This document shows positions 1 through 6,949 of a stretch of 39,787 nucleotides of DNA, piece after piece (within the stretch, counting starts at the first letter, position 1; every line of letters begins with the position of its first letter). Made by a program: the position numbers and the translations under genes. The stretch comes from an uncultured Collinsella sp. (GTDB lineage: Bacteria; Actinomycetota; Coriobacteriia; Coriobacteriales; Coriobacteriaceae), in NCBI GenBank assembly GCA_902464495.1, contig CABQJK010000018.1:1-39787 (forward strand). Direction: 5' to 3'. The notes under the pieces were generated by a model. That model saw only the letters and a program-made list of their open reading frames with translations. It was not told the origin of the DNA and ran no database searches.

Positions 1-384
1 CTGACGATTCTGGGCGGCGAGCCTATGGAGCCCGAGAATCAGGCCGGTCTCGTTGACTTTGTTGAGCGCGTGCGTGAGGCTTATCCCGTGGAGTCGGGGA
101 AGACTATTTGGTGCTTCACCGGCGATGTGCTCGAGGAGCTTATGCCGGGCGGTCGCCACCATACTGAGGTCACGGACCGTATCCTTACCTGTCTTGATAT
201 GTTGGTGGACGGCCCGTTTGTTCAAGATCTGTACGATATCACGCTGCGCTTTAGGGGCTCGAGTAACCAGCGCGTGATCGATATGAACGCCACGCGCGCC
301 CGTGCTGAGCGCGAGGGCGTTGCGCTTTGTGATGCGGTTGAACTTTGGCGTGATGATCCGGTCTATTCGACCCATACTATGTAG
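1..384 (+). CDS. nrdG: Anaerobic ribonucleotide reductase activating protein, 3' part
   Basis: This is the C-terminal 127 codons of NrdG, the radical-SAM activase that installs the glycyl radical on the class III ribonucleotide reductase. The frame is open from base 1, so the gene starts to the left of the window and its CxxxCxxC iron-sulfur site is not visible. What is seen is the SAM-binding GGEP motif (LTILGGEPM) at the very edge, then DMLVDGPF and RFRGSSNQRVID, which are typical of the NrdG C-terminus. The gene implies anaerobic DNA precursor synthesis; nrdD is probably upstream, outside the window. Identification is confident, the missing start is simply truncation by the window. Confidence 0.93.
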   Translation: MTILGGEPMEPENQAGLVDFVERVREAYPVESGKTIWCFTGDVLEELMPGGRHHTEVTDRILTCLDMLVDGPFVQDLYDITLRFRGSSNQRVIDMNATRARAEREGVALCDAVELWRDDPVYSTHTM

Positions 385-385
385 C

Positions 386-416
386 TTGTGGTCGATGCCG
401 GAGGGCGTGGTACCAT
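386..416 (+). promoter_or_regulatory. Possible promoter of the folE operon
   Basis: TTGTGG at 386-391 and TACCAT at 411-416 resemble -35 and -10 boxes, but the 19-base spacer is long. The site lies between the nrdG stop and folE. It is plausible only by position and motif. Confidence 0.3.
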
Positions 417-450
417 AGCGCGAACGTGAAATCGGAAAAGTGAGGCCCAG

Positions 451-1008
451 ATGGTCGATCAGGAAAAAGTCGAGGCCGCCATTAAGCTGTTGCTTGAGGG
501 CATAGGCGAGGACCCAACTCGTGAGGGCCTGCTGGAGACCCCGGCGCGCGTTGCCCGTATGTATGGTGAGATCGCCGGCGGCATGGACCAGAGTGCCGAG
601 GAGCACCTGTCCAAAACCTTTGCCGTCGCTTCGAACGATTTGGTTATCGAGCGCGACATTACGTTCTACTCGCTGTGCGAACATCATCTGCTGCCGTTTT
701 ATGGCAAGGCCGCCATTGGTTATATCCCTAACGGTCGGGTGGCTGGGCTTTCCAAGCTCGCCCGCACGGTTGAGGTTTATGCCCGCCGTCTTCAGCTGCA
801 GGAGCAACTGTGCACACAGGTTGCCGATGCCCTCATGGATTATCTCGCTCCCCAGGGAGCGATTGTGTTGATGGAGGCCGAGCATATGTGCATGACGATG
901 CGTGGCGTGCAAAAGCCCGGCACCAAGACCGTGACGCTTGCTCGCCGCGGCGTCTTTGAGACCGATCCCGCGCTCGAGGAGCGTTTCTTTAGGATGCTGG
1001 GCCGCTAA
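451..1008 (+). CDS. folE: GTP cyclohydrolase I
   Basis: Converts GTP to 7,8-dihydroneopterin triphosphate, the first step of tetrahydrofolate (and other pterin) synthesis in the cytoplasm. The 185-residue length is normal for the family. Visible motifs are TREGLLETPARVARMY near residue 25, the zinc and active-site stretch LCEHHLLPFYGKAAIGYIP near residue 75, and EAEHMCMTMRGVQKPGT near residue 145, which together supply the Cys-His-Cys zinc ligands. The ATG follows GTGAGG. An HD-domain gene begins two bases after the stop and folB follows, so this is a small pterin operon, although folP and folK are not in it. Confidence 0.97.
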   Translation: MVDQEKVEAAIKLLLEGIGEDPTREGLLETPARVARMYGEIAGGMDQSAEEHLSKTFAVASNDLVIERDITFYSLCEHHLLPFYGKAAIGYIPNGRVAGLSKLARTVEVYARRLQLQEQLCTQVADALMDYLAPQGAIVLMEAEHMCMTMRGVQKPGTKTVTLARRGVFETDPALEERFFRMLGR

Positions 1009-1010
1009 CC

Positions 1011-1592
1011 ATGAGAGTCGTCAACGACTTTACATCGAAGACCGATGAGGGGACGTCGCGTCGCGGCTTTATGGCTTCGGGCCTGGCCCCCTTTGGTGCC
1101 ATGCCTCGCATTGATTACATTTGTGCCAACGGGCTGTTCCGGCGGCACCTGGGCAACATCGTACAGTTGGAATCGGGGCGCATCTTCTGCCGCCACGGTA
1201 TTGACCATCTGCTCGATGTCGCTCGCATTATGTGGATCAAGAATCTCGAGGAGCAGCTCGAATTTGACCGCGAGGTCATCTACGCCACGGCACTTCTTCA
1301 CGATATCGGCAAAGATGAACAGTATGAATCGGGTATATCCCATGATGTTGCAAGCGAACGCGTCGCTGATGCGATTCTCGGCGGCATGCCCGATGACGTG
1401 GCGTTTGAGCCGGCCGATGCCGCAGCCATTAAGACGGCCATTCTGGGCCATCGAAAGCTGCGCGTGAACAGCCAACCGCTTGAGCGTCTGCTCTATGCGG
1501 CCGACAAAGCGTCGCGCGCCTGCTTTGCATGCCCCGCGCGCAATGCTTGCAACTGGAGCGATGATAAAAAGAACCTGTCGATTCGCGTGTAG
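1011..1592 (+). CDS. HD-domain hydrolase with C-terminal cysteine cluster
   Basis: A 193-residue HD-superfamily protein, probably a metal-dependent phosphohydrolase. His62, His66 and the LLHDIGK motif (His97-Asp98) form the HD site, with a likely further ligand in YAADKASR (Asp165). Near the C-terminus is CFACPARNAC, a Cys171-x2-Cys174-x5-Cys180 cluster next to the HD site. The start two bases after the folE stop has no strong Shine-Dalgarno; coupling with folE is likely, and ATG at 1071 or 1101 are alternatives since the first 30 residues look low in conservation. Its place between folE and folB suggests a pterin-pathway phosphatase role, for example on dihydroneopterin phosphates, but that is inference. 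Confidence 0.75.
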   Translation: MRVVNDFTSKTDEGTSRRGFMASGLAPFGAMPRIDYICANGLFRRHLGNIVQLESGRIFCRHGIDHLLDVARIMWIKNLEEQLEFDREVIYATALLHDIGKDEQYESGISHDVASERVADAILGGMPDDVAFEPADAAAIKTAILGHRKLRVNSQPLERLLYAADKASRACFACPARNACNWSDDKKNLSIRV

Positions 1593-1635
1593 TTAGTTTG
1601 CGCGGTCGGGGTTCTAAACGAAGGAGACGATCGCG

Positions 1636-2121
1636 ATGAGTAACAAGAAACTGCCCGAGAATGCAACCAAGACTGAAGGCGCCGAGCTCGCCCGCCGTGG
1701 AAGGGGCGAAATATCCACCGCAACGGCGGTGCCCCATGTGAGCTATGACGATTTGCGCCATGCCGATCGTATTGTCATTGACGGCCTTGAGGTTTTTGCC
1801 AACCATGGCGTGTATCCCGAGGAGAACGCGCTGGGTCAGAAGTTCATCGTTTCTCTGGTGCTCTATGCCGACCTGCGCGCGGCGGGGGAGCACGATAACC
1901 TGGATGCCTCGATTGACTACGGCTCGGTGTGCCACGATGTTGATGGCTATCTGCGCGAGCATACGTTTAAACTCATCGAGGCGGCAGCCGAGGGTGTGGC
2001 CCAGATGCTGCTGCGTCGTTACCCCCTGCTGCTTGGTGTGCGCATAAAGCTCGATAAGCCGTGGGCTCCTGTTGGCCTGCCCCTGGCAAGCTGCGGTGTC
2101 GAGATCGAGCGCGTGCGGTAA
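1636..2121 (+). CDS. folB: Dihydroneopterin aldolase
   Basis: Cleaves 7,8-dihydroneopterin to 6-hydroxymethyl-dihydropterin and glycolaldehyde in folate synthesis. The family core begins near residue 49 (DRIVIDGLEVFANHGVYPEE) and continues with SIDYGSV, LIEAAAEGVA and the C-terminal RIKLDKPWAPVG that carries the catalytic lysine. The product has 161 residues, about 40 more than the usual 120, because of a hydrophilic N-terminal extension of unknown role. The start is supported by GAAGGAGA nine bases upstream. A downstream start without the extension has no comparable ribosome site. Third gene of the folE operon. Confidence 0.93.
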   Translation: MSNKKLPENATKTEGAELARRGRGEISTATAVPHVSYDDLRHADRIVIDGLEVFANHGVYPEENALGQKFIVSLVLYADLRAAGEHDNLDASIDYGSVCHDVDGYLREHTFKLIEAAAEGVAQMLLRRYPLLLGVRIKLDKPWAPVGLPLASCGVEIERVR

Positions 2122-2127
2122 CCGGTT

Positions 2128-2904
2128 CTAATACGTCTCTATGGGTGGCTGCTTGAGCCGCTGCGACAGAGCTCTATTGTTGGGACAGTACGTGTCGAGC
2201 AGGGCGTGAAACCGCTGGTTGTGGCTTGGCTCGAGCAAGTGGACGAGCTCATGGGCGACAACCATGTCGAGGCATTCGACGGGGTAGGCGGCGAGCTCGC
2301 GCGCGATGCGAATGGCGCCGGATTTGGGCGTGCATGAGCCCCAACGCGTTTTCATGCTGCGTACGGAAATGCGGGAAACGGCGACACCCATTGCGATTTC
2401 GTATGCGTGCACCATATCGCGCAGCGCCGATGCGACCTCGGACGCATAGAGCTGGTCGATGTGGGCTTGGAGCTCATCGGGCGTTAAGCCGTCGAGGGCT
2501 GCGTGCCGCTTGGTCCGTGGACGCTCGTCTGGCTTGTCGTCACCCATAAAACTTGCGAAGGTGGCCTGCTTGGGTCGCGGTGCGGGCGATGCAAAGTTGT
2601 GATCGAGTGCGTCCTGTACCGTGATGGGCTTGCCCCAAAGTGCAATGATGGACGAGGGGCCGAGCGGCTCTCGCGCCGCCGCCTGACGTTGCTCGCGCTG
2701 GGCAAGTCGGCTGATAATCCAGGCGCTGTTGCGCTTCACAAACGCTTCGATGCGCTCGCGACTGGCGCCGAGCGGTGCGCTCGCGTGGACTTCGCCGCTC
2801 GATGTGACGCGTAGGTTGAAGTTCTTGACGCGCTTTTTTGTAACGATGACGGGCAAGGACGTCCCATCCGGTCGGGATACAGAAATCGTAAATTGCTGCG
2901 TCAA
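2128..2904 (-). CDS. YgjP/DUF45-type metal-dependent hydrolase
   Basis: A 258-residue protein of the YgjP-like (DUF45) metallopeptidase family, related to the SprT/WLM zincins. The HELVH zinc motif (VVAHELVHLLEPSHNQRF) is in the C-terminal third, preceded by the family stretch MKTRWGSCTPKSGAIRI. I place the start at the TTG at 2902-2904 because it has GAAGGA six bases upstream; the longer frame from 2967 would run through the intercistronic hairpin at 2927-2962 and has no ribosome site. Substrate is unknown. It sits downstream of the dipeptidase on the same strand and converges with folB, leaving six bases between stops. Confidence 0.85.
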   Translation of the reverse strand: MTQQFTISVSRPDGTSLPVIVTKKRVKNFNLRVTSSGEVHASAPLGASRERIEAFVKRNSAWIISRLAQREQRQAAAREPLGPSSIIALWGKPITVQDALDHNFASPAPRPKQATFASFMGDDKPDERPRTKRHAALDGLTPDELQAHIDQLYASEVASALRDMVHAYEIAMGVAVSRISVRSMKTRWGSCTPKSGAIRIARELAAYPVECLDMVVAHELVHLLEPSHNQRFHALLDTYCPNNRALSQRLKQPPIETY

Positions 2905-2926
2905 AAGCGGTCCTTCAGATTGGAGA

Positions 2927-2962
2927 CGGGCCGGCATGTCGGCCGTTCGGCATGCCGGCCCG
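2927..2962. terminator. Intercistronic 12-bp hairpin between dipeptidase and DUF45 genes
   Basis: A perfect 12-bp stem (CGGGCCGGCATG with its complement) around a 12-base loop. There is no T run on either strand, so it may be an mRNA stabiliser or partial terminator rather than a strong intrinsic terminator. Confidence 0.55.
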
Positions 2963-2990
2963 CTCAAGGGATGCGAAATTAATTGCGCTC

Positions 2991-4004
2991 TTAATAGCGC
3001 TCGAAGAAGGCAAGCGCGTTGTCGCTGCAGAGCTTCTGCATCACGGTCTTGCCAAAGTGCTTGGAGAGCATGTTCTGGAACTCGGGCATCATGCTGGCAT
3101 CGGAGAGGAAGTCGGGTACCTTGGCGCCGTCCCAGTCGCCGCCGAGTGCGATGACATCTTCGCCGCCCAGGTCGAGCCAGTGTTCGATATGGGCTGCCAG
3201 CTGGTCGAAGGTGACATCTGCGGCGGTCTCGTCGGTCGCTTCGTTGGATAGGAACTCGCTGCAGTAGTTGAGGCCGACGATGCCACCCATGTCGCGAATG
3301 GTGCGGAATTGGTCGTCGGTGAGGTTGCGCTTGGCACCGCAGACGGTGCGGGAGTTGGAGTGGCTGGCGACGAAGGGACGCGTGGCGTGGGCGACAACCT
3401 CGTCAAAGCACTCATCGTTGAGGTGGGAGACGTCGAGCACCATGCCGGCGTGCTCCATCTGCGTAAGCGCCTCGATGCCGGCGGCGGTGAGGCCGGCGTG
3501 GGTGTCGTGGCCGCTCGCGAGCGGTCCCTGCGCGTTCCAGCTGAGTGATGACATGAGTACGCCCAGGCTCTTGAGGACCTCGATCAACGCGGGGTCCTCG
3601 GCAAAGAACGTGGCGTTTTCGATGGTGTGGATGCAGGCGACCTTGCCGTCTTTGAGCGCGGGGCGAATGTCTGCGGCGTTGCGTACATTGACCATGCGGT
3701 CGTGGTTGAGCATTGCCTGGCCGCTCATGTGCGCCATGATCTGCGCCTGGAAGCGCGCGGCGTGAGCGGTGGGAATCTCGTCGGGGACAAACGTGGCGAA
3801 GCACTGTGCCCACGGCGTGTTGCCGATCTTTGCGAGCGAGATGGCGCAGGCGTTGCCCTCGATGAGGTCGAAATCTTGCGGATGCGTTTCGTCGCCGGGG
3901 AAATAACCGTCGGTGCCGGCGGTAAAGCGCAGGTCGAGATCGAGTGTGGCCCAGCCGATGCGGTCGGCGGTGTCACAGTGTAGGTCAAATACGGGATATG
4001 CCAT
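2991..4004 (-). CDS. Membrane-dipeptidase family (M19) dipeptidase
   Basis: A 337-residue zinc dipeptidase of the renal dipeptidase family. Metal-binding motifs visible: FDLHCDT at the N-terminus (His-x-Asp), IHTIEN for the bridging glutamate, DVSHLND and ASHSNSR for the second-metal histidines, and LGGDWDG near the C-terminus. No signal peptide is present, so it probably acts on imported dipeptides in the cytoplasm. The start is ATG at 4002-4004 (MAYPVFDLH) with GGAGG four bases upstream; an upstream ATG at 4034 has no such site. The exact substrate, such as D-amino-acid dipeptides, cannot be told. Confidence 0.92.
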   Translation of the reverse strand: MAYPVFDLHCDTADRIGWATLDLDLRFTAGTDGYFPGDETHPQDFDLIEGNACAISLAKIGNTPWAQCFATFVPDEIPTAHAARFQAQIMAHMSGQAMLNHDRMVNVRNAADIRPALKDGKVACIHTIENATFFAEDPALIEVLKSLGVLMSSLSWNAQGPLASGHDTHAGLTAAGIEALTQMEHAGMVLDVSHLNDECFDEVVAHATRPFVASHSNSRTVCGAKRNLTDDQFRTIRDMGGIVGLNYCSEFLSNEATDETAADVTFDQLAAHIEHWLDLGGEDVIALGGDWDGAKVPDFLSDASMMPEFQNMLSKHFGKTVMQKLCSDNALAFFERY

Positions 4005-4125
4005 AATTCCTCCGGTTGCAGCGTTTCTTTGCAAAGTGTCTTTGAATTGTATGACTAGGGTATAGTTAGCGCCATATGTTCACGGCGGCTTGCGTTGTGC
4101 GCCGCCCTTATATACGGAGGTTACC

Positions 4126-4554
4126 ATGTCCAACCAGGGCAAGAAGGTCAAGACCCATTATCGTGGCACGCTCGACGATGGCACGCAGTTCGATAGCTCC
4201 TACGATCGCGGCGAGCCGCTGGAGTTCACCTGTGGCGCCGGCCAGATGATCAAGGGCTTCGATGCCGCTGTTGTCGACATGCAGGTGGGCGAGAAGAAGA
4301 CCGTGCACATCCCGGCCGCCGATGCCTACGGCGAGCACAACCCCGAGATGGTCCTGACCTTCCCGGCCGAACAGGTTCCCAACATCGAGCAGATCGAGAA
4401 GGGCATGAAGCTCTTTCTGTCCACGCCGAGCGGTATGCCCGTCCCCGCCGTGGTCATCGACGTAACGCCCGAGGCCGTGACGCTCGACGCCAACCACGAG
4501 CTGGCCGGCAAGGACCTCAACTTTGATATCGAGCTCGTCGAGGTCGAGGGCTAG
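4126..4554 (+). CDS. SlyD-like FKBP-type peptidyl-prolyl isomerase
   Basis: A 142-residue cytoplasmic peptidyl-prolyl cis-trans isomerase and chaperone. Motifs are THYRGTLDDGTQFDSS, GAGQMIKGFDAAVVDM and GEKKTVHIPAADAYGEHNPE, followed by an inserted-in-flap domain, as in SlyD. Unlike E. coli SlyD it lacks the His/Cys-rich nickel-binding tail. The start is set by CGGAGG seven bases before ATG 4126. A UreE-like gene begins three bases after the stop, so the two are surely cotranscribed, hinting at a joint role in nickel delivery. Confidence 0.93.
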   Translation: MSNQGKKVKTHYRGTLDDGTQFDSSYDRGEPLEFTCGAGQMIKGFDAAVVDMQVGEKKTVHIPAADAYGEHNPEMVLTFPAEQVPNIEQIEKGMKLFLSTPSGMPVPAVVIDVTPEAVTLDANHELAGKDLNFDIELVEVEG

Positions 4555-4557
4555 AGT

Positions 4558-5136
4558 ATGCCTGAACGCTTGGTTTCTACGACATGCTTGGGAAATCTCA
4601 ACGATCCGTCCCATGAACTCCTGCTTCGCCGGGAGCTGGGCGGTGTCTTTGAAGTTGACGAGCTCCTGCTCGATTGGGACCAGGCTGATGTATGCGCGTT
4701 TGTGGGCGTGACGGAGCTGGGGCGCACGGTCGATGTTCGGCTGGATACTGCCGACGGCGGTCGTCTTGCCGATGGCGACGTGCTCGCCATTGACCGTTCG
4801 GGCGTGGTGTCCGTGGCGGTTGTCGTGCGCCTGCGCAGCGCCGAGGTTTATTTGGTCGAAGTCGACCGCATGGATCCGAATGCACTCGCGCATGCGTGCT
4901 GGGAGATCGGCAACATGCATGCGCCGCTCTTCCGGGGTGACTCGGATGAGCATACCGTGCGCATGTATACGCCGGTGCAGCCTGTTTTGGGCCGTATGCT
5001 TCGCGGCGTCGAGGGTGTTCGGCTCTCGGTGGTTACCCGTGAACTCGATGCGGACCGGCGCTTTGCGTCGAGTGCGGCAGAGGTCGTCGTGAGCATGGCT
5101 CCCGACTTTACCATCGTAAAAAAGACGCGCGACTAA
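4558..5136 (+). CDS. UreE-like nickel metallochaperone
   Basis: A 192-residue protein that resembles UreE, the nickel chaperone that loads urease. The N-terminal half has the UreE pattern ELLLDWDQ then LADGDVLAIDRSGVVSV, and the C-terminal half has AHACWEIGNMHAPLF and PVLGRMLRGVEGV, matching the family's A-x-H-LGNRH-x-PL and LxxMLRGLG segments. His121 of GNMH, the conserved dimer-interface nickel ligand, is kept; the His five residues before it in many UreE proteins is Glu116 here. No urease genes are in the window. It follows the SlyD-like gene by three bases. The fold call is fairly confident, the client protein is unknown; a nickel hydrogenase is one candidate. Confidence 0.72.
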   Translation: MPERLVSTTCLGNLNDPSHELLLRRELGGVFEVDELLLDWDQADVCAFVGVTELGRTVDVRLDTADGGRLADGDVLAIDRSGVVSVAVVVRLRSAEVYLVEVDRMDPNALAHACWEIGNMHAPLFRGDSDEHTVRMYTPVQPVLGRMLRGVEGVRLSVVTRELDADRRFASSAAEVVVSMAPDFTIVKKTRD

Positions 5137-5149
5137 GCGCGCGTATGCG

Positions 5150-5190
5150 CAAGACGGGCTTTGAAGGGTGACCGATCAAGGTCCGTCTTG
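5150..5190. terminator. Hairpin after the SlyD/UreE-like pair
   Basis: CAAGACGG at 5150-5157 pairs perfectly with CCGTCTTG at 5183-5190 across a 25-base loop, in the gap before the Cof phosphatase. There is no T run, so terminator strength is uncertain. Confidence 0.35.
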
Positions 5191-5219
5191 CTGTTGATAG
5201 GAGGCTTTGGGGGAAGCAT

Positions 5220-6017
5220 ATGGGTCTTGAGGGAATCAAGCTGATTGCATGCGATTTGGACGGCACGTTGCTGCATCCGGGGGAGCGCGAGCCGCGTTCC
5301 GAGGCCTTTGAGCTTATCGATGAGCTGCATCGTCGCGGTATCGTGTTTATGCCGGCGAGTGGCCGTCAATATGCGAGCCTGCGCTACCTGTTTGCCCCGG
5401 TGGCCGATGAACTCGCCTATGTATGCGAAAACGGAGCCCTGGTCATGAGCGAGGGGCGTGCCGTGGTCAAGCGTTCTATGGAGCGTGGCCTGGCCATGAA
5501 TATCGCGAATGCCGTGGTTGCGTACCCCCATGCCGACGTGACCCTTTCGTGCGAGGGACACCTCTACACCATGAGCGGCAACGATGCGTTTGTTGACCAC
5601 CTGCGTTATGAGGTCCATTGTGATGTGGCGGTAGTCGACCGTCCCGAAGACATTGACGAGGATGTCATTAAGATCGCCTTCCAGACGCCCGAGGCAGAGC
5701 AGCAGGCGGCGCTGGAGTATTTCGAGCGCCACTTTTGCGATCGAGTCGATGTCATGACATCGGGAACCGAATGGACGGACTTTATCGGTTTCGATTCGGG
5801 CAAGGGCTCCGCGCTTGCCGATTACGGTCGCGCCCTGGGGATTTCGCCCGATGAGATGGTGGCGTTTGGCGACAATGAGAACGATCGCGACATGCTCAAC
5901 GTGGTGGGCCATCCCTATCTGATGGAGAGCTGCAACCCCACCATGCGCGGTGTCAATGACCGTGTCCGCTACGTGCGCACGGTCGAAGAAGAGCTGCATC
6001 GCCTGCTCGCCGAGTAG
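5220..6017 (+). CDS. Cof-type HAD-superfamily phosphatase
   Basis: A 265-residue cytoplasmic haloacid-dehalogenase phosphatase of the Cof subfamily (IIB cap), which acts on sugar phosphates or other small phosphoesters. Motif I is ACDLDGTLL near residue 11, motif II falls in MPASGRQ, the family ENGAL stretch follows, motif III lysine is GKGSALADYG, and motif IV is VAFGDNENDRDML. The start is preceded by GATAGGAGG but at a long spacing; a second purine run GGGGGAAG lies nearer. Substrate unknown. Confidence 0.9.
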   Translation: MGLEGIKLIACDLDGTLLHPGEREPRSEAFELIDELHRRGIVFMPASGRQYASLRYLFAPVADELAYVCENGALVMSEGRAVVKRSMERGLAMNIANAVVAYPHADVTLSCEGHLYTMSGNDAFVDHLRYEVHCDVAVVDRPEDIDEDVIKIAFQTPEAEQQAALEYFERHFCDRVDVMTSGTEWTDFIGFDSGKGSALADYGRALGISPDEMVAFGDNENDRDMLNVVGHPYLMESCNPTMRGVNDRVRYVRTVEEELHRLLAE

Positions 6018-6028
6018 ATAATTGGGAC

Positions 6029-6085
6029 ATGCCTAGAAATCTACTTTTTGCTGCAGAGTGCGGAAAGGTGGATTTTAAGGCATGC
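6029..6085. repeat. Long imperfect hairpin between convergent genes
   Basis: CATGCCT at 6029-6035 pairs with AGGCATG at 6079-6085, and most of the intervening bases of the two arms also match with a few mismatches, wobble pairs and a one-base slip. It lies between the stops of the Cof phosphatase (+) and the PerR-type gene (-), so it could end transcription from both sides, or be an intergenic repeat. Confidence 0.5.
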
Positions 6086-6094
6086 TCCAAACAT

Positions 6095-6475
6095 CTACCG
6101 GCAGTCGGGGCAGAGACCCTCGAAGATGGTGTAGTGCGACGTGACGTGCCAGCCGATTTGCTCGGATGCCTTGGCGTCGAGCTTGGCATCGAAGGGGAGC
6201 GGTACGTCGATGACGCGGCTGCACGAGGTGCAGATGATATGCGCATGCGGCTCGATCGTGCGATCGAAGCGGCTGCCGCCCGGCGTCTTGATGGAGAGGA
6301 TCTCGCCGGCGTCGGCCAGGAGGTTGAGGTTGCGGTAGACCGTGCCACGGCTGATTTTGTCATCCCGTGCGCGCACGACGTTGTAGATTTCGTCGGCGGT
6401 GGGATGGTTATAGCTTTGGCGCACGGCGTCAAGAACCAGCTTTCGCTGCCTGGTATTCCTTCTTTGCACCGCCAT
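6095..6475 (-). CDS. Fur-family regulator, PerR-like
   Basis: A 126-residue Fur-superfamily repressor. The winged-helix part has HPTADEIYNVV and RGTVYRNLNLLADAGE (recognition helix), then a metal site with RFDRTIEPHAHIIC, and two structural CxxC pairs, CTSC and the C-terminal CPDC. The pattern of His in the HPTADEIY segment, Asp in RFD, two His in PHAH and Asp in VIDVP matches PerR more than Fur, suggesting a peroxide or iron/manganese sensor. Target genes cannot be assigned. It is the last gene before a convergent neighbour, and the acylphosphatase gene lies 61 bases upstream. Confidence 0.88.
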   Translation of the reverse strand: MAVQRRNTRQRKLVLDAVRQSYNHPTADEIYNVVRARDDKISRGTVYRNLNLLADAGEILSIKTPGGSRFDRTIEPHAHIICTSCSRVIDVPLPFDAKLDAKASEQIGWHVTSHYTIFEGLCPDCR

Positions 6476-6536
6476 GCGCCTCGCCTCTTTTCTATCAACG
6501 GTCGTAGGTAAATGATACCGTATTTAGCACACAATA

Positions 6537-6947
6537 CTAATAACGAGGAATGAAACCGTCTTCATTGGCAAGTGGGGCTCGGGCCTGGGCGTCTACGAGG
6601 CGAAAACGCGTTCCCATGCGCTCGTAGGAGGCGTGAAGCGCCTCGAGATGAGATAGGATGTTTGCCGGGGCTCCCTGTATCTCCATCTCGACTGAACCGT
6701 CTTCCATGTTACGCACCCAGCCGGTGAGTGCGCGTGCCTGCGCGAGGTTGGTGTTGGTAAAGCGAAAACCGACGCCCTGGACTTGCCCCGCCCAGCGCAG
6801 GAAATAGCGCAGGGGAGTGTCTTGAGTGGCCTCGTCGCTTGCGAGCACAGTAAGCCTGCGGCGCAGCTCGAGCTCGACGTTTGATGGTTTTTGAGGCTCT
6901 CGACTGCCGCCGGTGACGCTGGAGAAGAACGTATCGAAGAAGCCCAT
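6537..6947 (-). CDS. Acylphosphatase-domain protein
   Basis: A 136-residue protein whose last 85 residues form an acylphosphatase domain, which hydrolyses carboxyl-phosphate bonds. The catalytic arginine is in GQVQGVGFRF and the catalytic asparagine in GWVRNMEDGSVEMEIQG. The first 50 residues (MGFFDTFFSSVTGGS onward) are an extension not found in the 90-residue stand-alone enzymes. The ATG at 6945-6947 lies just after the stop of the Gfo/Idh gene (three-base gap), so translation is probably coupled. A longer upstream frame would overlap that gene and is unlikely. Confidence 0.87.
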   Translation of the reverse strand: MGFFDTFFSSVTGGSREPQKPSNVELELRRRLTVLASDEATQDTPLRYFLRWAGQVQGVGFRFTNTNLAQARALTGWVRNMEDGSVEMEIQGAPANILSHLEALHASYERMGTRFRLVDAQARAPLANEDGFIPRY

Positions 6948-6949
6948 CG

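Noticed and set aside
2905..2967. ATG start of the DUF45 gene at 2967
   Set aside because: The frame would be translated through a perfect intercistronic hairpin and has no Shine-Dalgarno; TTG 2904 has one.
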